Below, piece by piece: positions 12,652 through 23,200 of a DNA stretch of 64,000 bases. The notes under the pieces were generated by a model. The model was not told the origin of the DNA. It saw only the letters and a program-made list of their open reading frames with translations, and searched no databases. The stretch comes from Dolomedes plantarius. Lineage: Eukaryota > Arthropoda > Arachnida > Araneae > Dolomedidae. Position numbers and translations under genes: made by a program. The DNA lies in NCBI GenBank assembly GCA_907164885.2, contig OU015496.1, forward strand, positions 186,585,781 through 186,649,780, in the 5' to 3' direction. Within the stretch, counting starts at the first letter, position 1. Every line of letters begins with the position of its first letter.

Positions 12652-13102
12652 CATAGGCGTAGCGTCGGGGGGGAGGGGGGACAACTTAACTTGAAATGAA
12701 TTAAAACGTTAATAAAAGTTCACTTAAAATCAGAAAATTGTAGAAAACTTTTAAGAAAGTTGGTTTTTTCCCGCTTTTTCAAACTGCGAAACTGAAGATT
12801 CCGATTATGTCTTTAGCCTTAGCATAGTTTTAACAATGATATGATCCATAACAAAAATTCGATGCTATATTTTTTTCCCCTCATTTTATTTATATTATAT
12901 TTATTTTTCTCGTTGTATAACTTTTGAATACTACTCAAACATCAATTCTATTGTTATTCAATTTAAAAAAAATCATAATATTTCATATTTCAAGGACCGT
13001 CCAGCAGTCAATGCGTAGAGAAGGGCCCTAACTGTATTCATTTCGTGCCCCCCCCCCCCCCCAAACAAAACAAAAAAAAGTTAGAAGCACGCTACGCCTA
13101 TG
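12652..13102. mobile_element. hAT-like MITE (CATAGGCGTAGCG), 451 bp
   Basis: Inverted ends CATAGGCGTAGCG and CGCTACGCCTATG, with G-runs just inside the left end and C-runs inside the right. The 8-bp flanks TATGTAAG and CATGTAAG match at 7 of 8. An inverted relative lies at 29992-30352. Confidence 0.82.
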
Positions 13103-13502
13103 CATGTAAGTCCTGATGAGAGGTAAACCATCACAAAGCTCTCCTGAAAAATGGGAAAATTCACTGAAGAAAATTCACTTATGATGGTTTACCTCTGATG
13201 TACAGAATTATGAAGCCTGCTGAAACTGATTATCCCCAGTAAAATTTTGTTCTTTAAACCTAAGTTGATTAATTTCGAATTTCCGATTCTGCAAACAATT
13301 AAAACCGCGTTTTCGGGTGCAATAATTTCTCTAGGGTACGCGGGTTTTGGAATCTCTAAGGCCGGGGCAAAAAATATGAAAATCGTCCGCTGCTGAAGGG
13401 TTAAACAAACCCTTCACGTACATCTTAAAACTGCGACTGAACAGTAAGATTTAACTTTTACTAAAAACAAATAATCGGATTTAAAATCATTTCCTGTATT
13501 AA
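13103..13502. other. Unassigned sequence
   Basis: The motif GGTAAACCATCA occurs at 11837 and 13123 and its inverse at 13178, so an undefined older repeat brackets the Helitron and the MITE. A CTGCTGAAGGGTTAA end-like motif at 13391 resembles the piggyBac-like MITE at 60063. No gene is seen. Confidence 0.4.
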
Positions 13503-13857
13503 GGCTGCTGTGTACTAACCCTATTGAATTCGCTTATCTCATTGTTAACCTATGGAGATAATGTGTCCAAGGATTGCTGATTTGGGTCGAAAGATTTTTT
13601 CTTAAAATTGTACTCCGTAATAGAGAAAGATATTTTACACCTTGGGGCAATTTTTGATTTAAAAAAAATGCGAATATTTTGAAAATTAAAATATTCGGGG
13701 GGGGAGGGGAATGTGGTCTAGTGTGGTATAAACACTCATAAGTTCCTTTGGTGGACGAAATCTATAAAATAAATCTTGTTGCAAGGCGCAGGAAAGTTCA
13801 GGCTATCTGAAAATACCATTTGTAATACCATTTTTATTAGGTTATCAGCATTATGTA

Positions 13858-15257
13858 CACTGCTGGCCATTAAAATAACAACACCATGAAGGAGGGATGA
13901 TACAAATGTCAAATTCACATGAAAGGAAGAAGATGCTGGGATATGCAAATGATTAGCATTAAAGCGCAATCGAACGACGCAGGAGGGAGAAACGGCATCT
14001 CAAACTCTGTATAAAAGGAGAGTTACGCAGCGGGTTTCTCATTCAGAAATCGTATTTGAATGTTGGTTGTTTGTGAGAAGATATTGTTATGCCTCGTATA
14101 AGAAGGAGAAACGGCTACCAGCACGTGTCGGAATTCGATAGCGGCAGGATCGTGGCCTATCGAGAATGCGGTTTATCGTTCCGCGATATTGCTACTGGTA
14201 TTGGTCGGGATCCAACGACTGTCATGTGAATATGGAATTGATGGGTTCAGGAGGGTCATACTGATCACCATGCAGGATCTCAATGGCCTCCCGCCACTAA
14301 CGCCCGAGAGACATGTTGTCAGGTCGGCCTTGCACGATCGTACAGCCATATCACGGACCTTGAGTCGGGAAATGGGCTTGTTTGCAGCACGACAAGTATC
14401 CGCACGGACAGAGCGACGACGTCTGGAGAAGCACTGTCGGCACGGCGACCATTAATGCGGCTTCCCTTGACTCTTCAGCATAGAGACGCGCGGCGACAGT
14501 GGTGCGCCCAACGACAAAACTGGATACAGGAGTGGCAACGTGTCGTCTTTTCAGACGAGTCCCGGTTCTGCGTGCAGCATCATGATGGTTGTATCCCTGC
14601 CTGGAGACACCGAGGAGAACGCACGTGGCCTGTTTGCATTCGATATAGTTATACTGGCCGTGCACCTGATGTGACGTTATGGACAGCCATTCGGTACACG
14701 ACACGAACATCTCTTGTTCGCGTCGTCGGCAATCTGAACAGCCAGCGTTACATTTCTCAGATCTTAAGGCTGGTGGCTGTGTCCTATCTTCCGAGGTCTC
14801 GGAGACGTCATCTTTCAACAAGATAACTCAAGACCGCATGTTGCCCGTCGTGTCCTGACCTACCTCGACATAGAGGGTGTTCGACTGTTGGACTGGCCAG
14901 CACATTTTCCAGATCTGTCACCCATTGAAAACATCTGGTCATGGGTTGCTGATATGTTGGGCCGCCACCGCTCTCCAACCACTACGATTGATGAAGTGTG
15001 GCATAGACTTGAAGCAACATGGAATGACTTGCCCGTATCTGGCATCAAATCCCAGTTCGACTCGATGCCTAACCGGGTTAGAGCCGTTTTAGCTGCCAGA
15101 GGCGGCAGCTGTGTGTACTAATTTCGGACCCTGTATACCCCCAAAATTGCCTACAAATTTAATCCTATTTTCTCCCTCCTATGCTGTATGCGTACAATAA
15201 GTAAAGTTTTGTTATCTGCTTTCCTTCCTGGTGTTGCAATTTTAATGGCCACCAGTG
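13858..15257 (+). mobile_element. Tc1-like (DD34E) element
   Basis: Ends CACTGCTGGCCATTAAAAT and the inverse of TTTTAATGGCCACCAGTG are flanked by TA (13856-13857, 15258-15259). The 1.4-kb length and a single transposase gene fit the Tc1 group. Confidence 0.92.
14089..15121 (+). pseudogene. Tc1-like transposase, disrupted
   Basis: The gene starts with MPRIRRRNGYQHVSEFDSGR and ends at a TAA after a short Gly-rich tail. It contains the paired helix-turn-helix region, the first catalytic Asp in FSDESRF (about 14553), the second in FQQDNSRPH (about 14820) and Glu in FPDLSPIEN (about 14925). There are 34 residues between the second Asp and the Glu, which is DD34E. Stops (for example TGA just after GTCATG near 14226) and frame changes near 14260, 14450 and 14820 break it, so no full enzyme can be made. 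Length (about 340 codons) matches the family. Confidence 0.88.
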
Positions 15258-15341
15258 TAGCTGTAAATTGTAGACACATTTTCTCCATAGGTTAACACTA
15301 ATGTAAGCAAATCCAATAGATTTAGTACATAGCAGCCTTAA

Positions 15342-16192
15342 GACACAGTTTCTACCCTTAATACTATAGAGAAGTACGGAAGCGTAGTAGGAAGCCACGT
15401 GAAAATTGTCAAAGTTAAATTTTATTTCTAGAGTATTGTAAATGCAAAACTTTGAAAAAAATTATCAAATGGATCTCTTCAAACCCATTATCAGATAGGA
15501 TTACGTAGCACAGATATTAACTGATATCACCAAAGACTGGGAAATTTGTGATTCAGGTTGTTTGATTATAGTCTTTCAGGCGCAAGTATTTTGAAGTAGA
15601 CGCATGTTTAGCACAATTATGTTTTCAGGTGAGATTAATTGCGTACTTAACGTATTTTCTCGGATAATTTGAAAGTTTGTATGATATTGTTAATGTCGTG
15701 GGGAACCCCGCCTACATATAACGATAACGTTTTCAACGTGGCTCATAAATTAAACCGTACTACTTTAAATGCAACGCGTACGATAAGGTGGTGTAAATAA
15801 TGTACCACGGAGGTTTAGAGACTTCATTATGAGCCATCAAGGTTGAAAGATATTTTAAACTAGATCTTATGGACACATGAAAAGTTGATGAACTCGCTCA
15901 TTGGAGTTCATATTAAACTTGAGCACTTTTTTCCTGTATAAACACAGCAGTGTTTTGCGAATTCAAATCAGTTATGCCTTTCGTTTTCAAATATGGAAGC
16001 ACAGACGTTTAAAAGTATGAAATCAACCTAAGAGAATCAACCTATATCGACTGTACTTAACCCAGTCCTAATTTAGATTAGCATTTTAGAAATTCTTTAA
16101 AGGTTCGATCTGATAGAAACACCTTTTAATAATCGACGATACTTGTTTCTAAGTGCTTGGATCGCTCCATTGAATTGACAGGGACTCAAGAC
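15342..16192. other. Unassigned sequence
   Basis: No gene, RNA or repeat boundary is supported in this stretch. Confidence 0.45.
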
Positions 16193-16704
16193 CAGTGGCG
16201 TAGCAAAGGGGGGGCAAGGGGGTCTATCATGCCCCGGACGCCACTCGCAGAGGGGCGCCAATGTAAGATCTATATATTATATTACTATATGTTTTCGAGG
16301 TGAATGCCAATATAAGGTCTATATATTATATTACTATATATTTTTAGGGGAGGGCCCCAATATAAGGTCTATATATTATATTACTATATGTTTTTCGGGG
16401 AGGGCGCCAATATAAGGTATATATATTATATTACTATATTATTTTGTGGGGGGCGCCAATATAAGGTCTATATATTATATTACTATGTGTTTTTAGGGGA
16501 GGGCACCAACATAAGGTCTATATATTATGTTACTATATGCTTTTCGGGGGGGGAGTGCCAATATAAGGTTTATATTATGTTATTATATGTTTATCGGGGG
16601 CGCCAATATAGGGTCTATATATTATATTGCTATATGTTTTTCAGGGGGGGGGGCGCCACAAAGGCATCGTGCCCCGGGCGCCAGTTATGCTCGCTACGCC
16701 ACTG
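16193..16704. mobile_element. hAT-like MITE carrying a minisatellite, 512 bp
   Basis: CAGTGGCGTAGC and GCTACGCCACTG are inverse termini with perfect 8-bp duplications CTCAAGAC (16185-16192, 16705-16712). Most of the interior is the tandem repeat at 16252-16650. The termini match the 73-bp element at 5512. Confidence 0.92.
16252..16650. repeat. Minisatellite, about 8 units of about 50 bp
   Basis: Units start CGCCAATATAAGGTCTATA, continue with TATTATATTACTATATG and TTTTTCGG, and end in a variable G-run of about 3 to 8. Units start near 16252, 16305, 16356, 16405, 16456, 16505, 16556 and 16602. Confidence 0.9.
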
Positions 16705-16712
16705 CTCAAGAC

Positions 16713-17687
16713 TGGGGTTATCGTTAAAGATCGCGTCAGCACGAGACGACAAGGCGACGTATCTTGTAAAATGAATAACATCTGTCGCCCAAAATATCCT
16801 TGAGGGGAAACCATAACTGCGTCTCCTTTTCGTTCACATCGCTATTTCGGATTAAAAGGAGTTTTAAGTGGAAGTATTTTCCCAAATGAATATTCATCTG
16901 TAAAATTTGCAGCACCCGATATAAATATACGTTGCATGATGCATACAAGATTCACTTGAAATTTCAGACATAATGGAATTTGACTTGTTTCTCTAATAAA
17001 AGCTGCTATTAAAACTTTTCCCTTCTGAAAATGCAGCTTGAATCTGGATCAAATTTCAGAACAGTCGGCTGTGCGCTGTTTTTTTTTGTTTTTTTAGTGT
17101 GTGTATGTGTGTGTGTACGTACGTGTACGTACGTACATACAAAAGACTGTTACTTGCGTTTTTATGAATAAATAACTTTGTTATTCAAACATATATATAT
17201 ATTTTAAATATGTGTTTACTTGAGTACATGCAATTTAACCGGCTCAATTAACGTTGCGCATTGGAAATTGTTTGTACCACTTGCTTTGAACTCAGGTAGG
17301 TTCAAAATTATCACTACAATTTGAAGTCTGGAGCTGTTCCTATTTGACTTAATTCTCTAATCTTGGAAATCTATGATGGAGAGTCCAGTCAAGGAAAATG
17401 AAAGGGGGGAAAGGAAAAATTTAGAAAAAAAAAATTACATGAAATGCAAGAAGAGTTACAAAAAGAATAAAATAAAAAATAATGCATACTTTAAAATTTG
17501 TCCACTGTCATGGGGAATCATTGGGAATGACAACCAGTTAGCCGTTTCTTTGAATATTTCTTTGTCATATTATTTCCTTGCACCCGATGAACGCTTTTTT
17601 TAACATTTTACCATAGATTCAAAGAAATGTAATATTGGATCATTAAAACATAGAGTGCAGATGACAAAAGCCACATTAACTTTAGAT
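16713..17687. other. Unassigned sequence with GT/GTAC microsatellite
   Basis: A GT then GTAC simple repeat lies at about 17097-17143. A Lys-rich 76-codon frame (17373-17603) has no recognisable motif. Confidence 0.45.
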
Positions 17688-18135
17688 TTAGGTTAGATTC
17701 TTTGAATCTAATCTTGAGAGTGTTTACGTTTGACTTGTCAAATATTAGCCAAGTAAACACCTTCACGCAGTGGCGGACCCATGGGAGGGGGGCCCAGGGG
17801 GCCACCCCCCCCCCAAAGAAGTAGAAATATTGATTTTGCATTATAAATATTTTTATTCGTTCATCTCGGCCGCCCCATGCATTATAAATATTTTTATCTA
17901 TTCATCTCGCCCCCCCCCCCCCAAGAAAAAATCCTGGGTGCGCCACTGCCTTCACGAGTGCTTAGGTATTAACAAATAAATGTAAGCTAAAATCACTCTC
18001 AAAAACGCTTTAAAATATACAGTCTATGCACAACCAGTAGAGTATCTGTATAACGACTTCCTTTATTAAACGTCATTTATAAAATATCAGCAAAAAGGGA
18101 GCAATATTAATTACACTATAGGGGTCGTTCAAGTA
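17688..18135. repeat. Left extension of Tigger-like copy A (shared with 30766-31022)
   Basis: It starts at the inverted motif TTAGATTCTTTGAATCTAA and runs directly into the Tigger left end at 18136. The same segment, without the MITE insertion at 17768, precedes Tigger copy B. After removing the MITE and one duplication the lengths are about 259 and 257 bp. Confidence 0.8.
17768..17948. mobile_element. hAT-like MITE (CAGTGGCGGACCC), 181 bp
   Basis: Ends CAGTGGCGGACC and CGCCACTG are flanked by perfect 8-bp duplications CCTTCACG (17760-17767, 17949-17956). The related locus near 30838 carries a single CCTTCACG, so the empty site is visible within the window. Inside are C-runs and a duplicated CATTATAAATATTTTTAT. 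Confidence 0.93.
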
Positions 18136-18409
18136 CAGGTATTCCTCGACTTACGACCAAAATTTTTCAATAATTTTTTTTTCAAAAATACTGTTCTTTG
18201 AAAATACAGTACATACCTATATGTATTACATAATTATTAAAAAATATGATGCAATATTCTGCAATACTGAAAAAAATTATGACGCAATAATAAAAATGTT
18301 ATGATGCAATAGTTTCGATATCCACACGATAAATCAAATAAACATTCATTGACGTCAGAAGTAGTTTAAGCTTTTCATTATATTAATAAAGGACTACAAC
18401 AATCAGAAG

Positions 18410-18620
18410 CAATGAATCCAAAATGAAGAAAGATTCACAAGTGTAAATCGTTTTATTCAGGAAAATCTGGCTTGCTACCAGCCAGAATTTCCTGAATAAA
18501 ACGATACAAGGAAAAGAAGGCGCAAACTGTTCAAACTACCTTGGATAACTTTGTTAAAAAAACACTTTCAACGTATCTTCTGTCGCAAATTCTGAACCGA
18601 TGGATTGTACTAACATAATA
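18410..18620 (+). pseudogene. Tigger-like transposase C-terminal remnant (copy A)
   Basis: This corresponds to the 61-codon open segment in copy B (31296-31481), whose QTVQTILDNFVKK looks like a Tigger transposase tail. Copy A has frameshifts and an inverted duplication with 25-bp arms (18447-18471 and 18481-18505, one mismatch) that B lacks. Confidence 0.55.
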
Positions 18621-18721
18621 AATAGTGATGACGAAGAATAATTTATGTCTTCTAAATACAATATATTTTAAATTACGTATGTTATGTATGAAAGTAAAGA
18701 ATATATGTATGTACATATACA

Positions 18722-19185
18722 CAGGCCCAGATTTCTGCATGGGCAAGTGGGGCACTTGCCCAGGGCCCCCAAATTTATGGGGCCCCCTAATTTAGTATTA
18801 AGTTGTACATATTTTTGAAAATTTGGTTTTAGGTTAATTCAGTAAAGGTGGGCAGTGGCGGATACAGAAAAAAAAATCCTGGGTGGGGCACAGTGCACCC
18901 ACTATATTCATTTCAAAAGAAAATTTCCTGAATTTATTTATTAACATTAAAAGTAAATTAATTAACACATTATTATTATTTTTGAAATGTTTGACTTGTT
19001 GGTCGAAAATTTTTTGAATTTCCAGTCTGAATTTATGGGGGGGCCTTGGTGAGTGACCCACATGTTCATGTGGAAATCTACTCCTGGAGGGGGGGGGGCA
19101 CATGGCCTCCCTCTGAATCTGTCCTTGGAGGGGGCCCCCAAAGTCTGCTTTGCCCAGGGCCCCATTGGGTCAAAGTCGGGCCCTG
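18722..19185. mobile_element. hAT-like MITE (CAGGCCCAGATTT), with a second MITE inside
   Basis: Ends CAGGCCCAGATTT and GTCGGGCCCTG are inverse, and 8-bp flanks CATATACA (18714-18721, 19186-19193) are identical. The last two bases of the right flank coincide with the first two bases of the DD41D element. G/C-rich GGCCCC tracts sit inside both ends. Confidence 0.82.
18853..19127. mobile_element. Degenerate hAT-like MITE (CAGTGGCGGATACAG)
   Basis: The left end CAGTGGCGGATACAG matches a common hAT terminus. The right end CTGAATCTGTCCTTG is a weak inverse. The 8-bp flanks do not match cleanly. It lies inside the MITE 18722-19185. Confidence 0.55.
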
Positions 19186-19484
19186 CATATACAGAGGCTG
19201 TTCGCACATTTTTTAGACGATTTTGGTAAGCGGTAATAAAAAATTGTTTGCTGCAAAAGAAATAATTGCAATTGTACTATGTTTTTAAAAGTCAAAATTA
19301 TCGTCTGCGGCTTGAAAGTTTTGTTTTTATTCAAAATGGCGTTTTTAACAAAGCAGTGGTTCGAAGGCTACATTTATGCTCTTTCCGAAGAGAAATATGC
19401 ATACTCCGTTATCCAGAAACGATGTGAGAGTCATGGTTTTGTGATATCTCAAGCGTCGATAGGTAATATCGTCAACAAGAAAGG

Positions 19485-19829
19485 TGAAGAAATTTAACTA
19501 CTATATTCTACTAGAAACTAAACAAAGGAGTGGGAAATCTTCAAAACGAAAGTGGTGCAAAGTTTAAATCATCTTTACATATTTTTTAATGAATTTAATA
19601 TATTTACATATTTACAAGAAGATAATAATAGGCTGGAAAGCCTCTACATTAACTAAATTCGAAAGAATAGACATATTATGGGATCTTAATCCCTTTCAAA
19701 GAAATCTACATTCTAACAACTGATTCAACACTCTATATTAAGACAAGAACAAGCGAATTCTAAACATTTGAGAATAAAATCAAACCGATGGGCTTACAGC
19801 GCCATCTCTTGACATATTATTTCTCTACA
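19485..19829 (-). repeat. 3' LTR of the BEL element
   Basis: 345 bp, from TGAAGAAATT to TTTCTCTACA on the plus strand, and the same by eye as 25730-26074. On the minus strand it begins TGTAGAGAAATAATATG. Confidence 0.93.
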
Positions 19830-19841
19830 CACTCCCCACCT
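19830..19841 (-). other. Polypurine tract of the BEL element
   Basis: On the minus strand CAGGTGGGGAGTG directly precedes the 3' LTR, the position where plus-strand DNA synthesis is primed in LTR elements. It is short and interrupted by pyrimidines. Confidence 0.65.
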
Positions 19842-20257
19842 GAACTCTGATAGGAGTTCATCTACTTCAATACAATCATAAACAAAAAATTCCCATTTCT
19901 AAAAAGCAAAATTTCTAATCAATCAGATTTTTCAAAAATACAGTACAAAAAAGAGAGAATAAACAATAGGTTAATACTTGAATTAAATCACATCAATATC
20001 AACAATACTTTTCAATATCTAGAGTATATAATAGGCATAAAGTTCTATCTAAAATAAAATAGGAAAGCGTTTAACAAATTAAAAAGTAATAGGAATTATT
20101 ATTAAAATAAATGCAAATATAAAGAAAATTATTATTAAACAATTCAAATAGTGAAGTTTGAAACTTCAAACTTAAAAGAATAATAAACTAAAGAACATTT
20201 CAAATTATTCAATTCAATATTTAAGTAAAATAAAAAAGGATATATAAACGTTAGAGT
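19842..20257 (-). other. 3' untranslated region of the BEL element
   Basis: AT-rich sequence between the stop of gag-pol and the polypurine tract. I see no envelope-like frame, so the element encodes only Gag-Pol. Confidence 0.7.
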
Positions 20258-23200
20258 TCAATATAGTTCAAGAGGATATAAGTGTTGTGCAGTTCGTTTC
20301 AAAGTCCCATTTCCAGTTTTTAATTCATAAGATCGAACTTTACCGTCACGTCCAGGAACGGCTTTAATGATTTTACCTAGTTTCCATAACAGTTTGTTTT
20401 TGCTATCTCCTTGAATCAGCACAACATCTCCTAATTTTAGTTCGGGTTGAAAGTCAGGATTTTTTAAAGAATGGGCGGTTCTAAGGTCTAACAAATATTG
20501 CTGTTTCCATTTACTCCACAACTGTTTTAACAGCAATTCTTGATAGCGTTTTCTTTTTAAGAGAGTCTTTCTTGTTGTTTCGATACCGATGATTTCAGCG
20601 AAAGTCAAAGGGTACGTAGGATCAGTTCGTCCAAAGTTCAGGAAACACATTGGAGTCAAGGGTTGTGGCTCATCATTTTCATTATAAACGTAGCTCAAAG
20701 GTCGTGAATTAAGAACAGTTTCTACCTCGACGAGTAGAGTAGACATTTCTTCGAAGGTCAACAACGCTTTTCCTATAACTTTTCTCAAACAGTTTTTGAC
20801 GGATCTTACGAGTCTTTCATAAAACCCTCCCCACCATGCGGCTCGCTCGATGATAAACTTCCACTGAGTTCTCTCTTTGGCAATGAAATTTTTAAACACA
20901 TCATCTTCTAAAATTCTAGAAAAGTTCTCAACTTCTTTTTTAGCCTTCTTGAAGGTTTTTGCGTTATCAGAATAAATGATTTTACAGTTTCCCCTTCTAC
21001 TCAAAAATCTGCGAAATGCAAGTAAAAATGATTCTGTCGACATGTTTGAAACTAGTTCCAGGTGTATAGCTCGGGTTACAGCACATGTGAATAATGTGAT
21101 GTATGATTTTTGAGTATCCTTTGAATTCTTTACGTAAACCGGTCCAGCAAAATCAACTCCACAAACAGCAAATGGGGGTGATTCAAGGATTCTGTCTTTA
21201 GGTAAGGGCGCTGTCATCTGGTCTGCAGGTTTGGCTGAATATTTTTGGCAAATTAAACAACTTTTTATAGTCTTTTTGACTAACTGACGTCCTTTCGGGA
21301 CCCAGAAGCGAGATCTAACTTTAGCCAAAGTTGCAGCAGTCCCTCCATGCATTGTCTTCTCGTGTTGTTTACGTACAATTAAATAGGTCAATCTAGAATT
21401 TTTAGGCAGAATTATTGGATGCTTATTACCTAGTGTAAAGTCAGAAAATTCTAATCTTCCTCCTAATCTCATGATTCCCTTTTCATCAATATATGGGACA
21501 AAGTTGTACAGAGGGGAGTTCTTGTCAATCGGTTTACCTTCTATTAAGGATTTATATTCTTCGGCAAAAAACGTTTTTTGTTCAGACCGAATCCAGAAAT
21601 TTTCGGCTTCTAATAGTTCTTCTGTTTTTAGAGTTCCCTCAACACTACTACATTTTCTCAATTTTGAAACGAAGCGTTTTATCCAAGCGGTGACCCTCAA
21701 CAGTTTCTCTAAATTACTATATTTTGATAAGTCAAAGAGGTCATCAATATTTACGGTAGTACATTCAAGCTGATGTACATCAGTAGATTTTTTCCGATAT
21801 TCAAGTTTGGTTTCGTCAATTGTGTCTGTAAGGTCTAATTTTGGCCAAAGATCAGGAGAGAGCTGAAGCCACCGTGGACCTTGGGTCCAAATGGGTTCAT
21901 TCGTTAATTTAGATATTTTCGTTCCCCGAGATACGAGATCTGCAGGATTGTCCACCCCTGGACAGTAATGCCAATTTTGAGGCGGGGTCAATTTTTGAAT
22001 TTCCTCGACACGATTCTTTACGAAGGGTTTGAAAGTTGCCGGTTGTTTTCTGATCCAAAAATAAACAATTGTCGAGTCTGTCCAAAAAAAGCAAGGTATA
22101 TTTAACTTTATCGATTTCAAAATATTGTTACTTAACTTTGCTGACAATAGTGCTCCCATCAACTCCAATCTAGGCAAAGTGAGAGCTTTTAGTGGAGCTA
22201 CCCTATTTTTAGAAGCAACGAAGGCAGTTTTAATTTCATTATTGTTTGTTGTGAAACGTAAGTAGGCAACTGTACCATAGGCTTTCGTGCTTGCGTCTGA
22301 GAAACAATGTAATTCGATATTTTGGACATCAAAGTTCGAGAATTTGAAAAAGTAATGACGAGGGATAGAAAATTCGGCCATTTGAGGAATCTCCTCACAC
22401 CAGTTTCTCCATTGGGAGGTTAAATCTTCTGGCAGTGGTTCATCCCAATCTATACGCGATGACCAGATCCTTTGTATCAAACACTTTATTCTAACAGTGA
22501 AGGGTCCTAAAATTCCTAGAGGGTCGAAAATCCGACCCAACACCTGTAGGATAAATCTTTTTGTTTCTATGGGTTTAGACAAAAATGACAATAGACTTCG
22601 AACATCAAAATACAACAGATCGTTAGAATTATCCCACGCCATACCTAGGACTTTAAATGGGAGATTTTCTTTATCAAAAGTTTCGGGATCTTCATCTGAA
22701 ACGATACCTTCCTTTATCCACAGTTCATGTAATTCTTTCGAGTTAGTACGAAACTTATGCAAATGCATACTAGCTTCTTTGAAAATTTTGATCGATTCTA
22801 GAGTCGTAGTCAAAGTTTCTCTGACTGTCAGCTGACTTCCGATTGCGTCATCTACGTAAATATTGTCATCTAAAAGGTCCACAGTTGTAGGATAGACTTC
22901 TCTATATTTTTTCAGGTGGTATCTAATAGTCGCTGCCAACAGAAACGGAGAACAGTTCATCCCAAATAACACTCGAGTAAATCTATATATATTAGGGGGG
23001 ATGGTTTCATCAGAGGGAATTTCGGAGAATAGAAATCTAGTTACATCTCGGTCTCTTTCATCTATGAGAATTTGTAGAAAGGCCTGTCTGATGTCTGCAG
23101 TGAATGCAATAGGATTATATCTAAACCTTAATAGGATGTCGAATATCTCAGGGTACAAATTGGGTCCTACATGAAGACAGTCATTTAAAGAATTCGAGCC

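Larger units (their letters stand above)
13503..15337. mobile_element. TTAA-flanked MITE split by a Tc1 element
   Basis: TTAA (13499-13502 and 15338-15341) flanks inverse ends GGCTGCTGTGTACTAACCC and TAGTACATAGCAGCC. Both subterminal regions carry the family motif around GTTAACCTATGGAGA. A 1.4-kb Tc1 element at 13858-15257 accounts for most of the length. Confidence 0.85.

Noticed and set aside
14351..15048. Minus-strand open frames across the Tc1 element (156 and 62 codons)
   Set aside because: They are the reverse of the transposase gene, whose plus-strand motifs are clear.
16252..16650. Regularly spaced repeats that could suggest a CRISPR array
   Set aside because: There are no unique spacers; the whole unit repeats, lies inside a MITE with 8-bp duplications, and the genome is eukaryotic.
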